Shown in pieces: positions 11,638-23,225 of a DNA stretch of 64,000 bases. The stretch is from Rhododendron vialii (taxonomy: Eukaryota > Streptophyta > Magnoliopsida > Ericales > Ericaceae), in the NCBI RefSeq assembly GCF_030253575.1, contig NC_080567.1, positions 28,222,501 to 28,286,500 of the forward strand, read 5' to 3'. The position numbers and the translations under genes were made by a program. Position 1 is the first letter of the stretch, and each line of letters opens with the position of its first letter. The notes under the pieces were generated by a model. That model saw only the letters and a list, made by a program, of their open reading frames with translations. It had not been told where the DNA came from and searched no databases.

Positions 11638-12402
11638 TGATGGTGGTAGTGTATGAATGTGTTGGAGGATGCGAGTGATAGAATTAGCTTTTGTCGAGTC
11701 GGTGGTTGAGTCAAGTCCTCGTTTATTGGGTCAGTCGTTTATTTTCCTTTCTTTATTTTTGTTTGGTTTGGTGTTTGGTGGTTTAGGTAGTCTAGGCTGT
11801 GGTTCCGGTCGTTGGGTAATTTACCAGGCTAGCATAGGTCAGGAATCACTTTGTTTTATCTGTTTTTCGTTTCCCGTAACTTGTTATAAGCCAAGAAGCC
11901 CTTAGTTGATTTCAGGTGCACCGGTGTGCTTTTTGCAATGCATGGTCAGAATCTTTTATTACTTTAGTTATGTCTTGTCTTGAATTTCAATAATCTTTGC
12001 ATATATAGCTGCAATTCTCTTTCGAGCGTTTCTTTGTTTGTGCGCGTAACTCTTTTGCTCCAGTTATCGCATTAGCCTTTGGTATCTGATCATGGGATAT
12101 GTTTTGCATAACGGTTGCTTCGTTCAAGCTTAAGAGTTTTTGAGTGATACCTTTGTGAGTGCTGGAATTGGAACTCGGTCGTGCTTTCCCCCTCACGTGG
12201 TTCACTTGAATGAGATTTGTTGAATATGGTTCATGGCCTGTTTGTGAGATGAGTGTTGCACCCTTTTTTTTAAAAAGAAAAATTAATTAGTTTGATTCTT
12301 GCTACTTTGAAGTTCAAGCATATGTTTCGTACCTTGTTTCGTTGGGGAGATTTGGTAGTTGCATTCGTAGTGTACATCTTTTGCTAGGGACTAGCAAAGT
12401 TC
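11638..12402 (+). other. Athila 3' internal noncoding region
   Basis: About 760 bases between the third ORF and the polypurine tract. No reading frame of interest is present. The end, GGGACTAGCAAAGTTCAAG, is clearly related to the same position in the gag-only element (GAGGACTAGCAAAATGTAAG at about 33056), which links the two families. Confidence 0.65.
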
Positions 12403-12415
12403 AAGTAGAGGGGTG
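12403..12415 (+). other. Polypurine tract of the Athila element
   Basis: AAGTAGAGGGGTG lies directly before the TGATAAG of the 3' LTR. The position and purine content fit the plus-strand priming site. A final GTG precedes the LTR, as in the gag-only element. Confidence 0.75.
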
Positions 12416-13859
12416 TGATAAGCCCACAATTGTGGTTATATTCGGGCTTATCTCGCTCATTTTTGGCACGCGCGCGCGCATAACTCTATGTTTTTTAATG
12501 ATATTGCGCGAAAGGTGCGTTTTTGGTGTTTACAGGTTCTTTTCGTTAATAAGGCGGATTGTACACCATGAATTTATCCCATCGTGAATCGGGGACCCGT
12601 GAGGTCTAAATGGAGCAATAGCGGAGTCCGGAGGAGCTGTGTCGAAGCCCCGGAGAGTTTGGAGAAGCCCAGAAGAAGCTGATAAAAACTCGCCAGAAAA
12701 GGAAGTTCTACCGGTAGGATATCAATGCCTACCGATATAAACCCATTCCTACCGGTAGGAGGGCCTTCTCTACCGGTTCAACGCCTGTCCAGGGAGTTCA
12801 CAAATTTGCACCATCCAAGTTCTACCGGTAGGAGATCAATGCCTACCGGTAGGAAACCAGATTGTTCAGTATCTCTTTTTTGCTCGAAGTCCTTCTACCG
12901 GTAGGAGATCAATGCCTACCGGTAGGAGATCAATGCCTACCGGTAGGAGTCCCCAGTTTCTGCAGATTTTTTGTTTTCTTTTTCTTTTTCTTTTGTAACT
13001 TTAAAGGGGTGCTATAAATGCCCATTTGCACGTTTTTAGGGTTATGTTATGTTATTTGGACATCAGCTCTTTCTCTCTCTACCGCCTCTTCTCACCAACT
13101 CTTTTTTCTCTCATTAATTGAGCATTGATTGGGGGATTTGGAGGGTGATTGCTTTCATTAATGTTGTGAGTTCCTTCGGGATCCTTATTAATCTAGTTTT
13201 TATTTCTGTTTTCAGCATGATTTCGTGTTCTCTCATCCGAATCCTAATCCATTTCACTTCTCCTTTCATTATGTGTGAGTAGTGTAGCAAGGTTAGGTTA
13301 TGGGATGATTAACATCCCGTAACCAGGGGTATGGCTCGTTCTCCTCTCAAAAACCCCTGTTTTCTCGCTTAAACATGGCAAGGACCGATTTTATGTATCA
13401 AAACTTTGAGGTGTTACTCTCTTTGATCAAATGTAGGCAAGGGTTAATCTTCTTGCCACATTTGATACCTAGAGCTATGTCCCTCTTTGTGTTTGTCGAA
13501 ATGAATTAAAAGAGCTCTAGCCAGGTTACACACCTTTGTTGAAAAGAGAAGAGTCGAGCTTATCCTCGGGTTATGGGTGTTGATTATCCCTAAACCTAGC
13601 CTTTAGTTTAATCTCCAGTCAAAAAGCCGTAGTTAGGTTAAGTAGCCAATTAACTAAATCTTTCAAGTTGGCCGTCTAAACGCCAAAGATCGGTTGGCGG
13701 TCCTAACGCTAAAACTCTCTACAAGCTAATCTCTGAGACAAGTTATGGATGCGCTCCTTGTGGATTCGACCCCAGACTTCTGGGTATTACTATGCTTTCA
13801 ATCGACCTAGCCCTACGCTTGGGGTATTCTTATTGCAACACACATTAAGGTTGCAAGCA
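12416..13859 (+). repeat. Athila 3' LTR
   Basis: 1444 bp, starting TGATAAGCCC and ending CAAGCA, followed at once by the GTCAC target duplication. It is 24 bp longer than the 5' LTR because one palindrome-containing unit (GGAGATCAATGCCTACCGGTA) is duplicated near 12905-12950. Dozens of substitutions separate the two LTRs. Confidence 0.95.
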
Positions 13860-13864
13860 GTCAC
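13860..13864. repeat. Target site duplication, right (GTCAC)
   Basis: It matches 1167-1171 exactly and follows the terminal CA of the 3' LTR. Confidence 0.93.
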
Positions 13865-15436
13865 CCAAGTTGATTTTCTAATCCTGAAAATAGATAAATT
13901 TTGGAGCTATATATATATTTTATGCTACAATCCATGCAGTTTTTCACGTTAGAGTTTTGGAGGTGTATGGAGACACAGTAGGTGGTGCCTGGATACTCTA
14001 GGAGGGGAGGTTATTATATAGGAGGACTGACTGACTACGTACACATTGTTTGTTTTGAGTAAGGGTATATGGATAATGACAATTTTCTTAAATATTGGTG
14101 GCAATTTCATAATTAATAATGACATTATCGTCGTCCATAGAAATCAGATATAGAGGGTCCAAAATTTCGAAAAGGGGGAAAACTGGCCATAAATAGTTTT
14201 GGTGGATAAGTTTTGGCCCGGGATAATACACCCGAGTTTGAAAATGCATACAAACAAACTCCGGATATTGGTGCAGCAGAATTGTCATATTTGGGTTTCA
14301 TACTATATCTGGCCGTTTAATTTGGTAATTAACAAACAGGGCGCAAGGAATTATCTTGTAAGGATGCTTTGTGAAGTATCTGTATAGGACACTCGACACT
14401 TGTAGGAGGGTATGAGACAGAGGGCGAGTCTTTGCACATCGTCTAGAGAGCTTACTTAATGATTTGGAGCTTACCACATATCTGTGTATCAAAACCTCAT
14501 ATTATGCACAAAATTTCTTACTATCTTGTGAGCACCAATATTGTATTCCAAAAATTTAGAGGAAATATAATATTATTGTGTCTGTGTATTCTATGAATCT
14601 CTTACGTAACAAAATGCAGACGAATTTGACATGACCTAAGCACATACTCACACCGATGCTACGTACCCAAATCCATGAAACATAGATGAAGGATGGGGAA
14701 TATTGTTGCTTCAGGGGAGCTTGAAAAGTCAGATTGCATGGTCAAATTCAAGGCATTTCGGTGATCTATCTATCTACGATGGTGTTCTAGTGTTCTTGTA
14801 TCTTTAATTGTGTGTTGTGGGTTTAGGTGGATATCAGTTTGAGAGTTGTTGATGTGTAGGTTGAGGTGTTTTGGGTTCCATTCAACTTTTTGTTGGATGG
14901 ATTTATCTTGTGTCTTTCTCTCTCTCTTCATGTATCAACATTATGAAACGAGTGGTTTGCCCCTCTTTTTGCTTTCTCGATGTATCATTTGTCGAGTTTC
15001 CAATAAATTTTTGCCGTTTCAAAATAAATGTTGCAACTTGCTTAGTGTGAGATCAAAAAAACAAAAATGAAGTTGACATTCACATCCAACCATTTCGAAG
15101 TCAATAACTATAGAAACATGCACAAAAAACTTATAATGTTAGAATTCAAGTGGCTTATTGTGCCTATATTAATTATAGGCATTATAATCCAATGTTGGTT
15201 GATACACTACTATCATCGATACGTATTTAGATACTATTGTTATTTAAAACAATCTTATTATTTCTCGGTAAACACAAGAAGCAAAACCGAATACATAGGT
15301 AAATGGACTCAAAGAAAACATCGATTCACTTTTCAACCCACTATTTCTTTTCTTAAAACCATGAATCTTATTCAACAACACGAAGAAAAACAAGAAAACT
15401 AACATACCAACCCCAGATCACAAAGCACTTCTAGAA
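13865..15436. other. Intergenic, no gene recognised
   Basis: AT-rich DNA continuing the left flank. A 111-residue open frame at 15067-15402 (+) has one hydrophobic stretch (LIVPILIIGIIIQCWLI) but no recognisable family and no promoter that I can see, so I do not call it. The part next to 15437 should hold the 3' untranslated region of the germin-like gene. Confidence 0.5.
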
Positions 15437-17020
15437 CTATCTAGCAATCTTTGACTTGATTGCATCAACCTCTTGATATGATATCTGGAAAGTCTTACTT
15501 AACACACTATCCGGCACCGGGGGTGTGGCGGCAAACAACGAGGTGGGAATGTCCTCGCGGCCTGGATTCTGGCTGTTAAACCCAGAGATAGTGGCGGCCG
15601 GTTCTTTCCCAATATTAGTTTCGAAGTGAACCAAACCCTTAGGGAAAGTAAATATCTCACCCTGTTTGAGGGTCACAGAAACAAGCACATTGGCTGTGGT
15701 AATGAAGTGAGCTTCCAATTCTCCGTAGAGAACGAACAATATCTCGGTGGCGCGTGGGTGCTCGTGGGGCGGGTTAAGGCCACCGGGGGCAAAGTCGATG
15801 CGATTCATGGAGACACCTAGGGTGTTGAGGCCAGGAACTTGAAACACGCTAGCTAGAGTCACGATTGAACCCAGCGTATTGTTGGTGGGCTGTGGCGTTG
15901 CTAGACCGGCAAAGAAGAAATCTAATGCGCTGAAGTTTGTCTTGCAGGCAAAACCATTCATCTTCACAGCTGTGAATCAGCAATAAGGTAGAGTAATATT
16001 AGGTACTGTTACACCAAAATGAAATAGATTGAGAAAAAGGATTCCTTGTGGACAAAGAGGAATACCATAAACAAATAATACCAACGGAAAGTGACGGAAC
16101 TGTAGTGGAGCTAACATCGGCTTCGGGCACACACATACTAATTTAATTAGACTTATCCGATATCAGTACTTAGTTATAATTTTAACTATTTTCAATATAA
16201 TTAGTATGTTAGTCTCATGTAAATTTTAAATATTAGTATGTTAGTCTCTTATAATTTTAAATATCAGAGTTTGATTTACACAAAATCTAAAGTGATTTTA
16301 AATTACCAATATTTTTTAATTTGATAGATAAGACATAAGTACATCGGCATTTTAGTTACTCGAAGAAAGGACAAAATAACTTCAAACTTATTGTTGCATT
16401 CGACCATAATCATCCCATCATAAAGTGTATTATGCTACAATACAAAAACAATTGTACAACAAATACTTTTGCTGAAGAAAAATGCTACGATCCTATAATT
16501 TGGAACCCATAAACGCCCCATAAATTTGATTTATGTGGATCTCCAAATCAATTGTGTGTCCCAGACTCTCCAACCAAAGTTTATTTCCTTATACCACAAT
16601 GGATTATGGGTAGTTTAAGGGAAGAAAATTATGGGCATGCATAGTAATTAATCCTCAAAAAATTCGGGTCGAAATCGAAACACTATTCGCAAACACACAC
16701 AAATTCGATAAAGCTTTTGAACCATTAGTACGAGCAAAAAAGGGAAACGGGTTTTTGACAACAAAAAATCTAGGAATATACATTTAAAACACAATTAAGG
16801 ATACAACTGTGCCCAAAACCGTTAGATATGTTTAAAAATATCCGGAGTTTTGTTTTAAATTAAGATGTGTTTATAGCATTGCTTTATGGACAAAATAATT
16901 ACCATTATTGAGATCAGCAACACAGACGTCTTGGAGCATATCCGGATCTGCAGAAACAGAGTTGGAAATGGTGGCTACTAGTACCATTACGACCACTGAG
17001 AGTTTTCCAGCAGCAACCAT
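15437..17020 (-). CDS. Germin-like protein (two exons, 216 aa)
   Basis: A secreted cupin of the cell wall; the family includes Mn-binding oxalate oxidases and superoxide dismutases. Exon 1 is 17020-16903 and exon 2 is 15969-15437. The intron (16902-15970) has GTAATT...CACAG ends and splits codon 40 in phase 1, giving DLNN-A-VKMNGFACK in frame. Residues 1-24 form a signal peptide (VVVMVLVATISNSVSA, then DPDMLQD). The cupin ligands are present: His-x-His and Glu in PPHEHPRATE, and the second-box His in PKGLVHFE. The paired cysteines of germins (DVCVADL and GFACK) are kept. The length is normal for the family and I see no damage. I cannot assign the subfamily or the enzyme activity from sequence alone. 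Confidence 0.93.
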
Positions 17021-17158
17021 GGCTGGAACTGGAAGGTGTATGAGAAATGTGTTGTCTTTGTAAAAGGTGAAGCAAATCAGAGCTTGGAAAAAGAGAAGCA
17101 ATAACAAGAGAGAAAAGTTGGGATTTGGATACTGGGTACAAGAAAGGTGGGGTGCCTT

Positions 17159-17165
17159 ACTTATA
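17159..17165 (-). promoter_or_regulatory. TATA box of the germin-like gene
   Basis: On the minus strand the sequence reads CCTATAAGTAAGG about 140 bases before the start codon. That leaves a leader of roughly 110 bases. GA-rich repeats (17200-17255) lie just upstream. Confidence 0.6.
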
Positions 17166-17507
17166 GGTAGAGGTCTTTACTCTTTAGAGAGAGAAGTCTT
17201 CTAGTTAGAGAGAGAGAGAGGCCCCATGCTGATCAAAAAAATAAAGAGAGAGAGAGGCCCCGTAATCCACCTCCCTCACAAAGAACTGAAAAAACTAACT
17301 TTCTGTTATTTTTTGGACAGTGTCTTCTGACATATTTCTCACCGTTATGGTGTTTTTTTCACTACATTATTCACAATGTTTGACCGGCCTATAAAAAAGT
17401 GTACACGTATCCAACTATCTTCCAATACAAGGACACATTAACAATTACTATTAAAATCGAACTTTCTACAGCATCACCCCAATTTGTTGACCCAAATGCT
17501 CATTAAT
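17166..17507. other. Upstream region of the germin-like gene
   Basis: The presumed promoter region of the minus-strand gene. It contains two GA microsatellites (17201-17222 and 17246-17260) and otherwise AT-rich sequence. Nothing else is recognised. Confidence 0.45.
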
Positions 17508-18113
17508 TTAACCTCATGTGTTCAGTTAGAGGGGGGAGAAATTATATTTTAAGAAAAATTGTCAAAATGCAAGAGGAAGAATTTAAGAAAATAATACATG
17601 TTCTAGATGACTTGGAGGGAAGAGTTTGTTTTGGAGGAAGAAGTTGATTTCGAGGATGGTGCCTCTCTCTCTGGTTTTTTAATATCTAGGTTTGACGGAT
17701 TTGGGTTGTAATCTTGGTTTCGGTTTGCTCCCTTGAGCTTCAGGTTTTTTTCTTTTGGTCATAGGCTGTTATGGTTGTTTGGGTTTTTTCACCGAATGTT
17801 TCAGATTTTATTTTTTTTGTGGTGTTTTGGTTGTCTCATTGCCTTCCTTTCGGTTTAGTTCTCAGGTGGCGTTTCATCAGTATGACCTTGATCCGTTAAA
17901 TCTTTGTAATCATTTTCAAAGATTTATTAAAAAAAATGGGAAAATGATGGCCCAGGACGTGTTTTGATCATTAATACCCTTCAAGGACATGCTGAGAACA
18001 TTTGTTAATGTTGAAAATGTCCTTGGCGGGTATTAATTATCAAAACACGTCATTGGCCGTCATTTTCCCAAAAAAAATTTCTCATCCAAAAAAAAAAAAA
18101 ATTAACCTCATGT
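17508..18113 (+). mobile_element. Retroposon with poly(A) tail and 12-bp target duplication
   Basis: TTAACCTCATGT occurs at 17508-17519 and again at 18102-18113. The sequence between them (17520-18101) ends in A13-A14. Poly(A) plus a long direct repeat is the mark of target-primed insertion by LINE machinery. The body has no clear protein. It carries the phrase TTTGTAATC...TTTCAAAGATTTATTAA that also ends a segment near 23848-23880, so both may be 3' ends of one truncated LINE family. A foldback element lies inside its tail. The related sequence at about 24443-24455 (CTAACCTCATGTAT) looks like the unoccupied site. Confidence 0.65.
17937..18070. mobile_element. Foldback MITE inside the retroposon tail
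   Basis: TGGGAAAATGATGGCCC at the left is matched by the inverse complement GGCCGTCATTTTCCCA at the right, and the pairing continues inward (GACGTGTTTTGAT against ATCAAAACACGTC) for about 55 bases per arm. The whole would form a long hairpin. It sits in an A-run of the surrounding retroposon and so is nested. I cannot assign a superfamily because the target duplication is hidden in the A-run. Confidence 0.65.
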
Positions 18114-19103
18114 ATCTAATCCTTGTCCAACATTAAAATTCAGTTTTGTTTCATAATGATTACGCTAATGTTTAGATTAATTAGGTATTAACATAGTTTA
18201 TATTTAAGTCTGCATAGAAATTTTAGTTGACGACACTTGTCCGAAAGAGTCCATGCATGCAATAGAACCAAATAGAAAAGCTTTTGTGGCCCTAAGGTGT
18301 TTCGGACTTGGCTCGTTAGATGTTTGTCCAATTTTGATTGGATTTTCCTCCCCTTCCCCTCTTACTTGTTGTAACCTTTGACAAGTTCCCTTGATAATTA
18401 TTTTGCTAGTAAAAAAAAAAAAGCTTAAAGGATTATCAGGAAAAATTATTGAATGCCAGCTTTTCTCAACCACACATTTTTTAGGACCTGAGACTAACTG
18501 TGAGGACTCCACAAAAATTTGTGGTAGAGAGAGGCTTGGGTTATCGCCACGTACTGCTCCAAGGGCACTGAATAATATCTCGATTGTCAGAGACAAGCTT
18601 CCCTTATGAATTGGCATCAAATAGGGCCGGGGCAACCCAGAACGGGAAAGACGGAAAATAAGCATAATGTTGTGAAACACTGATGAATGACAAAAGGTTC
18701 ATAATGATTGAAGTCATTAATTCTTCAGCGAATTAAGTTTATGAATAAGAAACACAGTTGTAACAATAGTGTATTAATTATACGTTTAATATTTCATCCC
18801 TATAAAGACAGAAGGGAAATTGCAATGAAAAGTAAGAATCAGAAGTATCTGATTGATCCTGTAGATCAATTGTGTTTCTGATAGTTTTGGAAGAACTACA
18901 TTTATCATATATTGTGTTCTTTATTTTCTTTACTTTCTGTTCTGTTCTTTTGATATTTCCTTAGTTTTATAATACGTAAAGGATTGTCAAAGGGTCTTAA
19001 TTTTATATTAGTAGTAGTATTTTTGGCATTTATATTCATTTCCTTTGGCAGGCATGAAGCCTGATTATCTAATTTTCTTTTTCCATTATCAAGCTTTAAT
19101 CCA
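18114..19103. other. Intergenic, no gene recognised
   Basis: AT-rich DNA with an A12 run at 18410-18421. A minus-strand open frame (18204-18680) shows no family resemblance. Nothing else is supported. Confidence 0.45.
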
Positions 19104-20215
19104 ATAACATTGACTACTGCTTACTATCTCCTGTATGTGATTGAAATTGGCTTCTTTTTCTTAACGAGGGTGTCTAGGGCTTAATCCCAAATAATCTTTG
19201 AAATCAAATAGTTTTCCCGTGAACTTGACCCTTACAAAGCTACGAGTATCCTCAAAGGGAGATTGAGAAATAGAAAATTTAACCGAACAGATTTAAAGTC
19301 TGGCTATACTTCAAACTTAAAATTTCTTGTTATTTTCTTTCATACCTATTGTCATATCTACTTAAATTGATCATGACTAAAGAAGTAAACAAAGTAAGTT
19401 TTCCAGATTACCTTGAATAGAAAGGCCCATATGGGGTCACAGTTTGGTGAAATTTTGCATCTGGGCTGGTAAGGGAGTTTTGTCTAGATAATTGGATATA
19501 GAAATCTTTGAAAATTGATAGTCCATATATATTATCAAGACATTACTATAACAAAGTCTGACGACTAACCTCAAAGGGAGAAAGATCAAGAAATGGTAAA
19601 TCCAACCAATGAGCCGCGCCTTTGGTCTTTGAAGAATCAAAATCATCTCATGTGACATTATCTCATGTGACGCAAAACGGAATCGATATCCAGTCCATTT
19701 AACGATCCGAACAGTTCATTTTGTAAGTGTCCATGTGTATAACACTCATGCAAAAAATTTAATTCAATGGACATCGGTATCGATTTGAACGAATCTTATT
19801 TGCCACAAGAGTGATAGACAATTAGAGCCTGACCTTTTATTTCTCTTGCGACAAATATGATTAGACAAAACATTTACCGATCTTCAAAAAACTTGATTTT
19901 TGGCATGGAGGTTAGACATCAAGACCTACTACATGAATGTTTTGGATCGTGAAATAGGACCATGATGATTCTCGTTTTGTGTTACATGAGAGGATCTTGA
20001 CTCATGTGGAACTCCACTAAATCTGGTTTTACTTAAAACTTTAAAAAAAATTGTTGTTTCTAATTCATACCTAATCCTCCTGCTCTCCCGAAACTGCATG
20101 TGGGGTGTGTGTGTGTATAGAGAGAGCGCGCTTAATTTCCTCATGTGTGCGATGTGCCTACTTCTTCTATAATGCAATGTTGTGATTTTTTTAGTCAACT
20201 TTACCACCTTGCTTG

Positions 20216-20526
20216 AGTGCGGATGCCCCATTTTCCGATCGAATTTCGATGATTCGAGCCTCTTAATGTGATCAAAACGTGATTTTAAGAATTTATTTTA
20301 GAAATCAGCAAAAAAAAAAAAAAGACCGGGAATGGCTTCATTCGAGCAGTTTTCCTTGAACAATTCAAAAAAAACTGCTTGGATAAAGCCATTCCCGGTC
20401 TCTCTCTTTTTGTCGATTTCTCGCAAGTATCTGTAAAATCACATTCTGAACATATTGAGTAACTCAGATCATCAAAATTAGATTGGAAAATGAGACGTCC
20501 GCACTTTACACAGTGCGGACGCCCTA
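20216..20526. mobile_element. Long foldback MITE (family 1, copy in duplication A)
   Basis: An imperfect palindrome of about 310 bp. The outer arm is GTGCGGATGCCCC...GTGCGGACGCCC. The middle arm holds AATTTCGATGATTCGAG and AATGTGATCAAAACGTGATTTTA. The central hairpin is AAAGACCGGGAATGGCTT...AAGCCATTCCCGGTC. The same internal sequence recurs in the elements at 25107, 25488 and 26117. No coding capacity. It is absent from copy B, so it is an insertion. Confidence 0.75.
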
Positions 20527-20966
20527 AGGTGAAGTTTTGTGTGTGTGTGTGTGTGTGTATAAATATATATGAGAAGAAAGATTACAAGGGTTTAACAATT
20601 ATAAAACAAAATACAACTATGTTATCGCCTAAGATAGAGAGCGCCAACGACATGCGAAGACCTTGGTATTGGTTTGAAGCAGTCCACACAATTTCCAAAC
20701 ATGGAGTACATTTTCTAAGAATGCACATTTCTTGTAGCACAGGCTCCAATAATTTTCAACTGCAATTAGGGGTGAGCAATTTATCGTCAAATCGTGGTCC
20801 GATCCAAACCAAACCAAATGTTTTGATATACAATTTTTAATAGTGTGGTTCGGTCTCAGTTTTAAAAAATTCAAGTCCGAGATAAATGGATTAGTCGATG
20901 AATTGACATTAACGATTCTGGTTACAAATCAATGCGAACCATATATATACATATGTATGATTTACT

Positions 20967-22068
20967 TTAATTTAAGGGAAATTTTTAAAAATGGTCCCTC
21001 TAGTTTGCACGAGTTTTCATTTTCGTCCCTCTACTATTAATTGTATCATTTTTAACCCTATAGTTTTCATTCCATCTCAATTTCGTCCTTCTCCCTGACG
21101 CCGTCCATGAAACAAACGGAATTGAAGGGCAAAATTGTCATTTTCTCTCACAGAAGGACCAAATTGAAATTTTATGCAAACCAGAGGGATTATTTTTAAA
21201 ATTTTACATTTTACTTTTGTTTTTTGCAAATAAAATAAAAAAGACCATAAGAAATGTATTTGACAACTGAATTATTTTTTATTGGGTAATCAAACTATAT
21301 TGAAAAATTTATATTTCATTACACATTACAAAAATATTAGAAAATGCACAAATCAACCCCTTAGCTAATGTCTTTGTATCATGTTCTTATAATCTTCTTA
21401 TTTTTTCACCCAATAAAAAAATGTTTAAAATCCGTGTTTATTTGTTATATGAGTGATCTTATGAGTAAGTCCAAAAATAAATACACTTATACCCATATTT
21501 TAATGTATTTGATCTCTTAATATTTAATAGTGTTTCATTGCTTAATTAAACACAATTACAAAATTTCTAAATACTACTGAACAACTTTTTCTTTTTAATC
21601 ATATGACAAAAAAAATAACGATAGCGAAAATTCAATTGAAAAAAAAATACAAGACCAAGACAATTAACATAAGGGTTGTTTTTTGAATTTTCTCATATTT
21701 TTTGTGATGTATATAATAAAAACTTTACAAAATTTCAACATATATTTTATTATTCACTATAAAATGAGATGAGAAATATATTATATATGATGTATTTTAA
21801 ATTTATTTACAAAAACAAAAGTAAAAAACAAAATTATAGAAATAGTCCCTCTAGTTTGCATGAAATCTCAATTTAGTCCCTCTGTGAGGAGAAATGACAA
21901 TTTTGTCCTCCAATTCCGTTTGTTTCATTAACGCCGTAAGTGAGAGGGACGAAATTGAGACAGAATGCAAATTATAGGACTAAAAGTAACACAATTGATA
22001 CTAGAGGGACGAAAATGAAAATTCATGAAAACTAGAGGGACCATTTATAAAAATTTCCCTTAATTTAA
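20967..22068. mobile_element. Non-autonomous Mutator-like element (MULE-type) with 9-bp target duplication
   Basis: The element is 20976-22059. It starts GGGAAATTTTTAAAAATGGTCC and ends with the inverse complement. TTAATTTAA flanks it exactly on both sides (20967-20975 and 22060-22068), the 9-bp duplication expected of Mutator transposases. The terminal inverted repeats are about 250 bp and carry the phrases 'ggtccctctagttt' and 'cggaattgaagggcaaaattgtcattt'. The AT-rich centre (about 21240-21830) encodes no transposase, so it must be mobilised in trans. Confidence 0.85.
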
Positions 22069-22144
22069 TTTAGATACGTCAAAAAAGTGTTGGCTTACTA
22101 CTTTAATACTCCAGTCCACCGCCCTATTCCTCCACTGTCGGCAT

Positions 22145-22330
22145 GATGAATTATATCCTATATTTTATATATTTTATAAGATTGGTGATGCCTCGTATCC
22201 TTGTATTCTATACTTGGTTGATATTGATGAATTATATCCTAAATTTTATATATTTTATAAGATTGGTGATGCCTCGTATTCTTGTATTCTATACTTGGTT
22301 GATATTGACGAATTATATCCTAAATTTTGG
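22145..22330. repeat. 81-bp tandem repeat, 2.3 copies
   Basis: Units begin at 22145, 22226 and 22307 with GATGAATTATATCCTA (GACGA in the last). The first two are almost identical over 81 bases. It produces a short repetitive open frame that I do not regard as a gene. Confidence 0.85.
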
Positions 22331-22994
22331 TTGCCTGTGCAATTTTAGTTATTGTTTTGGTTCTTGGTTACTATATATAAAATCGAACCCATTCAGTCCA
22401 TGCTCACTCCAAACAACAGTTTATATATGGTAAATAGGGCTGGCCAAGCCTATTCGAGGGTTAAAGTGAAACTGCAAAAGAATGACTTGTTTTAATTTTT
22501 CCACAATATTTGAATTTTTTTATTTTTTTGGCGCAAAATTAATCAATGCAGAAAAATTTTGAATAAAGATTAAAAAAAGTCACTCGTAACTTAATTTTTA
22601 ATCCAAAACCACCCAAAGTATGACGGCCACCTCAACCGTCTCAGGCTTCTGCCACACATGGTGGGTAGCATAGGGGCGGGTGCCAAGTGGTGCTATAAGG
22701 GTCACGTGCCCCTAGATTTTTGGTACTCGCACTGATGCCCCATTTCTCTAGTTGACCATTTCTATGCAGCACGAACACTTTGTGGGAGGCCACATATCTG
22801 TGTCGGACACTGTCACTCTCTGAACACGTGTCCGACACTTAAAACCCAATTAGTATCCTCTCTCTTTTTTCGTGACGTTTTGATTTGGACACTCTGGGAA
22901 TACTCTCAAGCTTTGCATTCCAGTTGAGAGGCTTCCTTCTCCTTTGTGTGCGTGTGTTGGGTGAGTGGTGTCCTCTAAAGGTGTGCTGTGTGCG
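22331..22994. other. Intergenic, no gene recognised
   Basis: No coding region or clear repeat end. G+C is somewhat higher around 22620-22860. Confidence 0.4.
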
Positions 22995-23225
22995 GGTGTG
23001 AGTTGTGTGTGTTGTGTCGTCTAGGTGTGTAGCGTCCATTAAAAGTGTGGTGTCGTGCTGGTGTGAGTTGTGTGTGTTGTGTCCTCTAAAGGTGTGTAGT
23101 GTCCATTAAATTAAGGTGTGGTGTCGTGCTGGTGTGTGAGTTGTGTGTGTTGTGTCCTGAACTAAATTAAAGGTGTGTAGTGTCCATTAAATTAAGATGT
23201 TGTGTGCGTGCTGGTGGTTGTTTGC
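22995..23225. repeat. GT-rich minisatellite, about 3 copies of 65-82 bp
   Basis: The unit starts GGTGTGAGTTGTGTGTGTTG and contains GTGTAGTGTCCATTAAATTAA and GTGTCGTGCT. It is repeated at about 22996, 23060 and 23132 with small insertions, which shows slippage or unequal exchange. Confidence 0.8.

Larger units (their letters stand above)
1172..13859 (+). mobile_element. Athila-type Ty3/gypsy LTR retrotransposon, full length, decayed
   Basis: A 12.7-kb element. The order is 5' LTR, tRNA-Asp primer site, gag, pol (protease, reverse transcriptase, RNase H, integrase), a third ORF in the env position, polypurine tract and 3' LTR. The pol order (RT-RNase H before integrase) makes it Ty3/gypsy. The tRNA-Asp primer site, DLGAS-type protease and long extra region after integrase point to the Athila lineage. 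The LTRs differ by dozens of point changes plus one 24-bp unit, so it is not recent. gag-pol carries a stop codon, several frameshifts and a changed catalytic residue, so the copy should be unable to move by itself. Confidence 0.95.

Noticed and set aside
15067..15402. 111-residue frame with one hydrophobic segment
   Set aside because: The region is AT-rich, the frame has no family resemblance, and I see no promoter. Chance is likely.
20490..20530. Small perfect hairpin GTCCGCACT...AGTGCGGAC as a possible terminator or regulatory RNA
   Set aside because: It is the outer part of the foldback MITE at 20216-20526 and needs no separate explanation.
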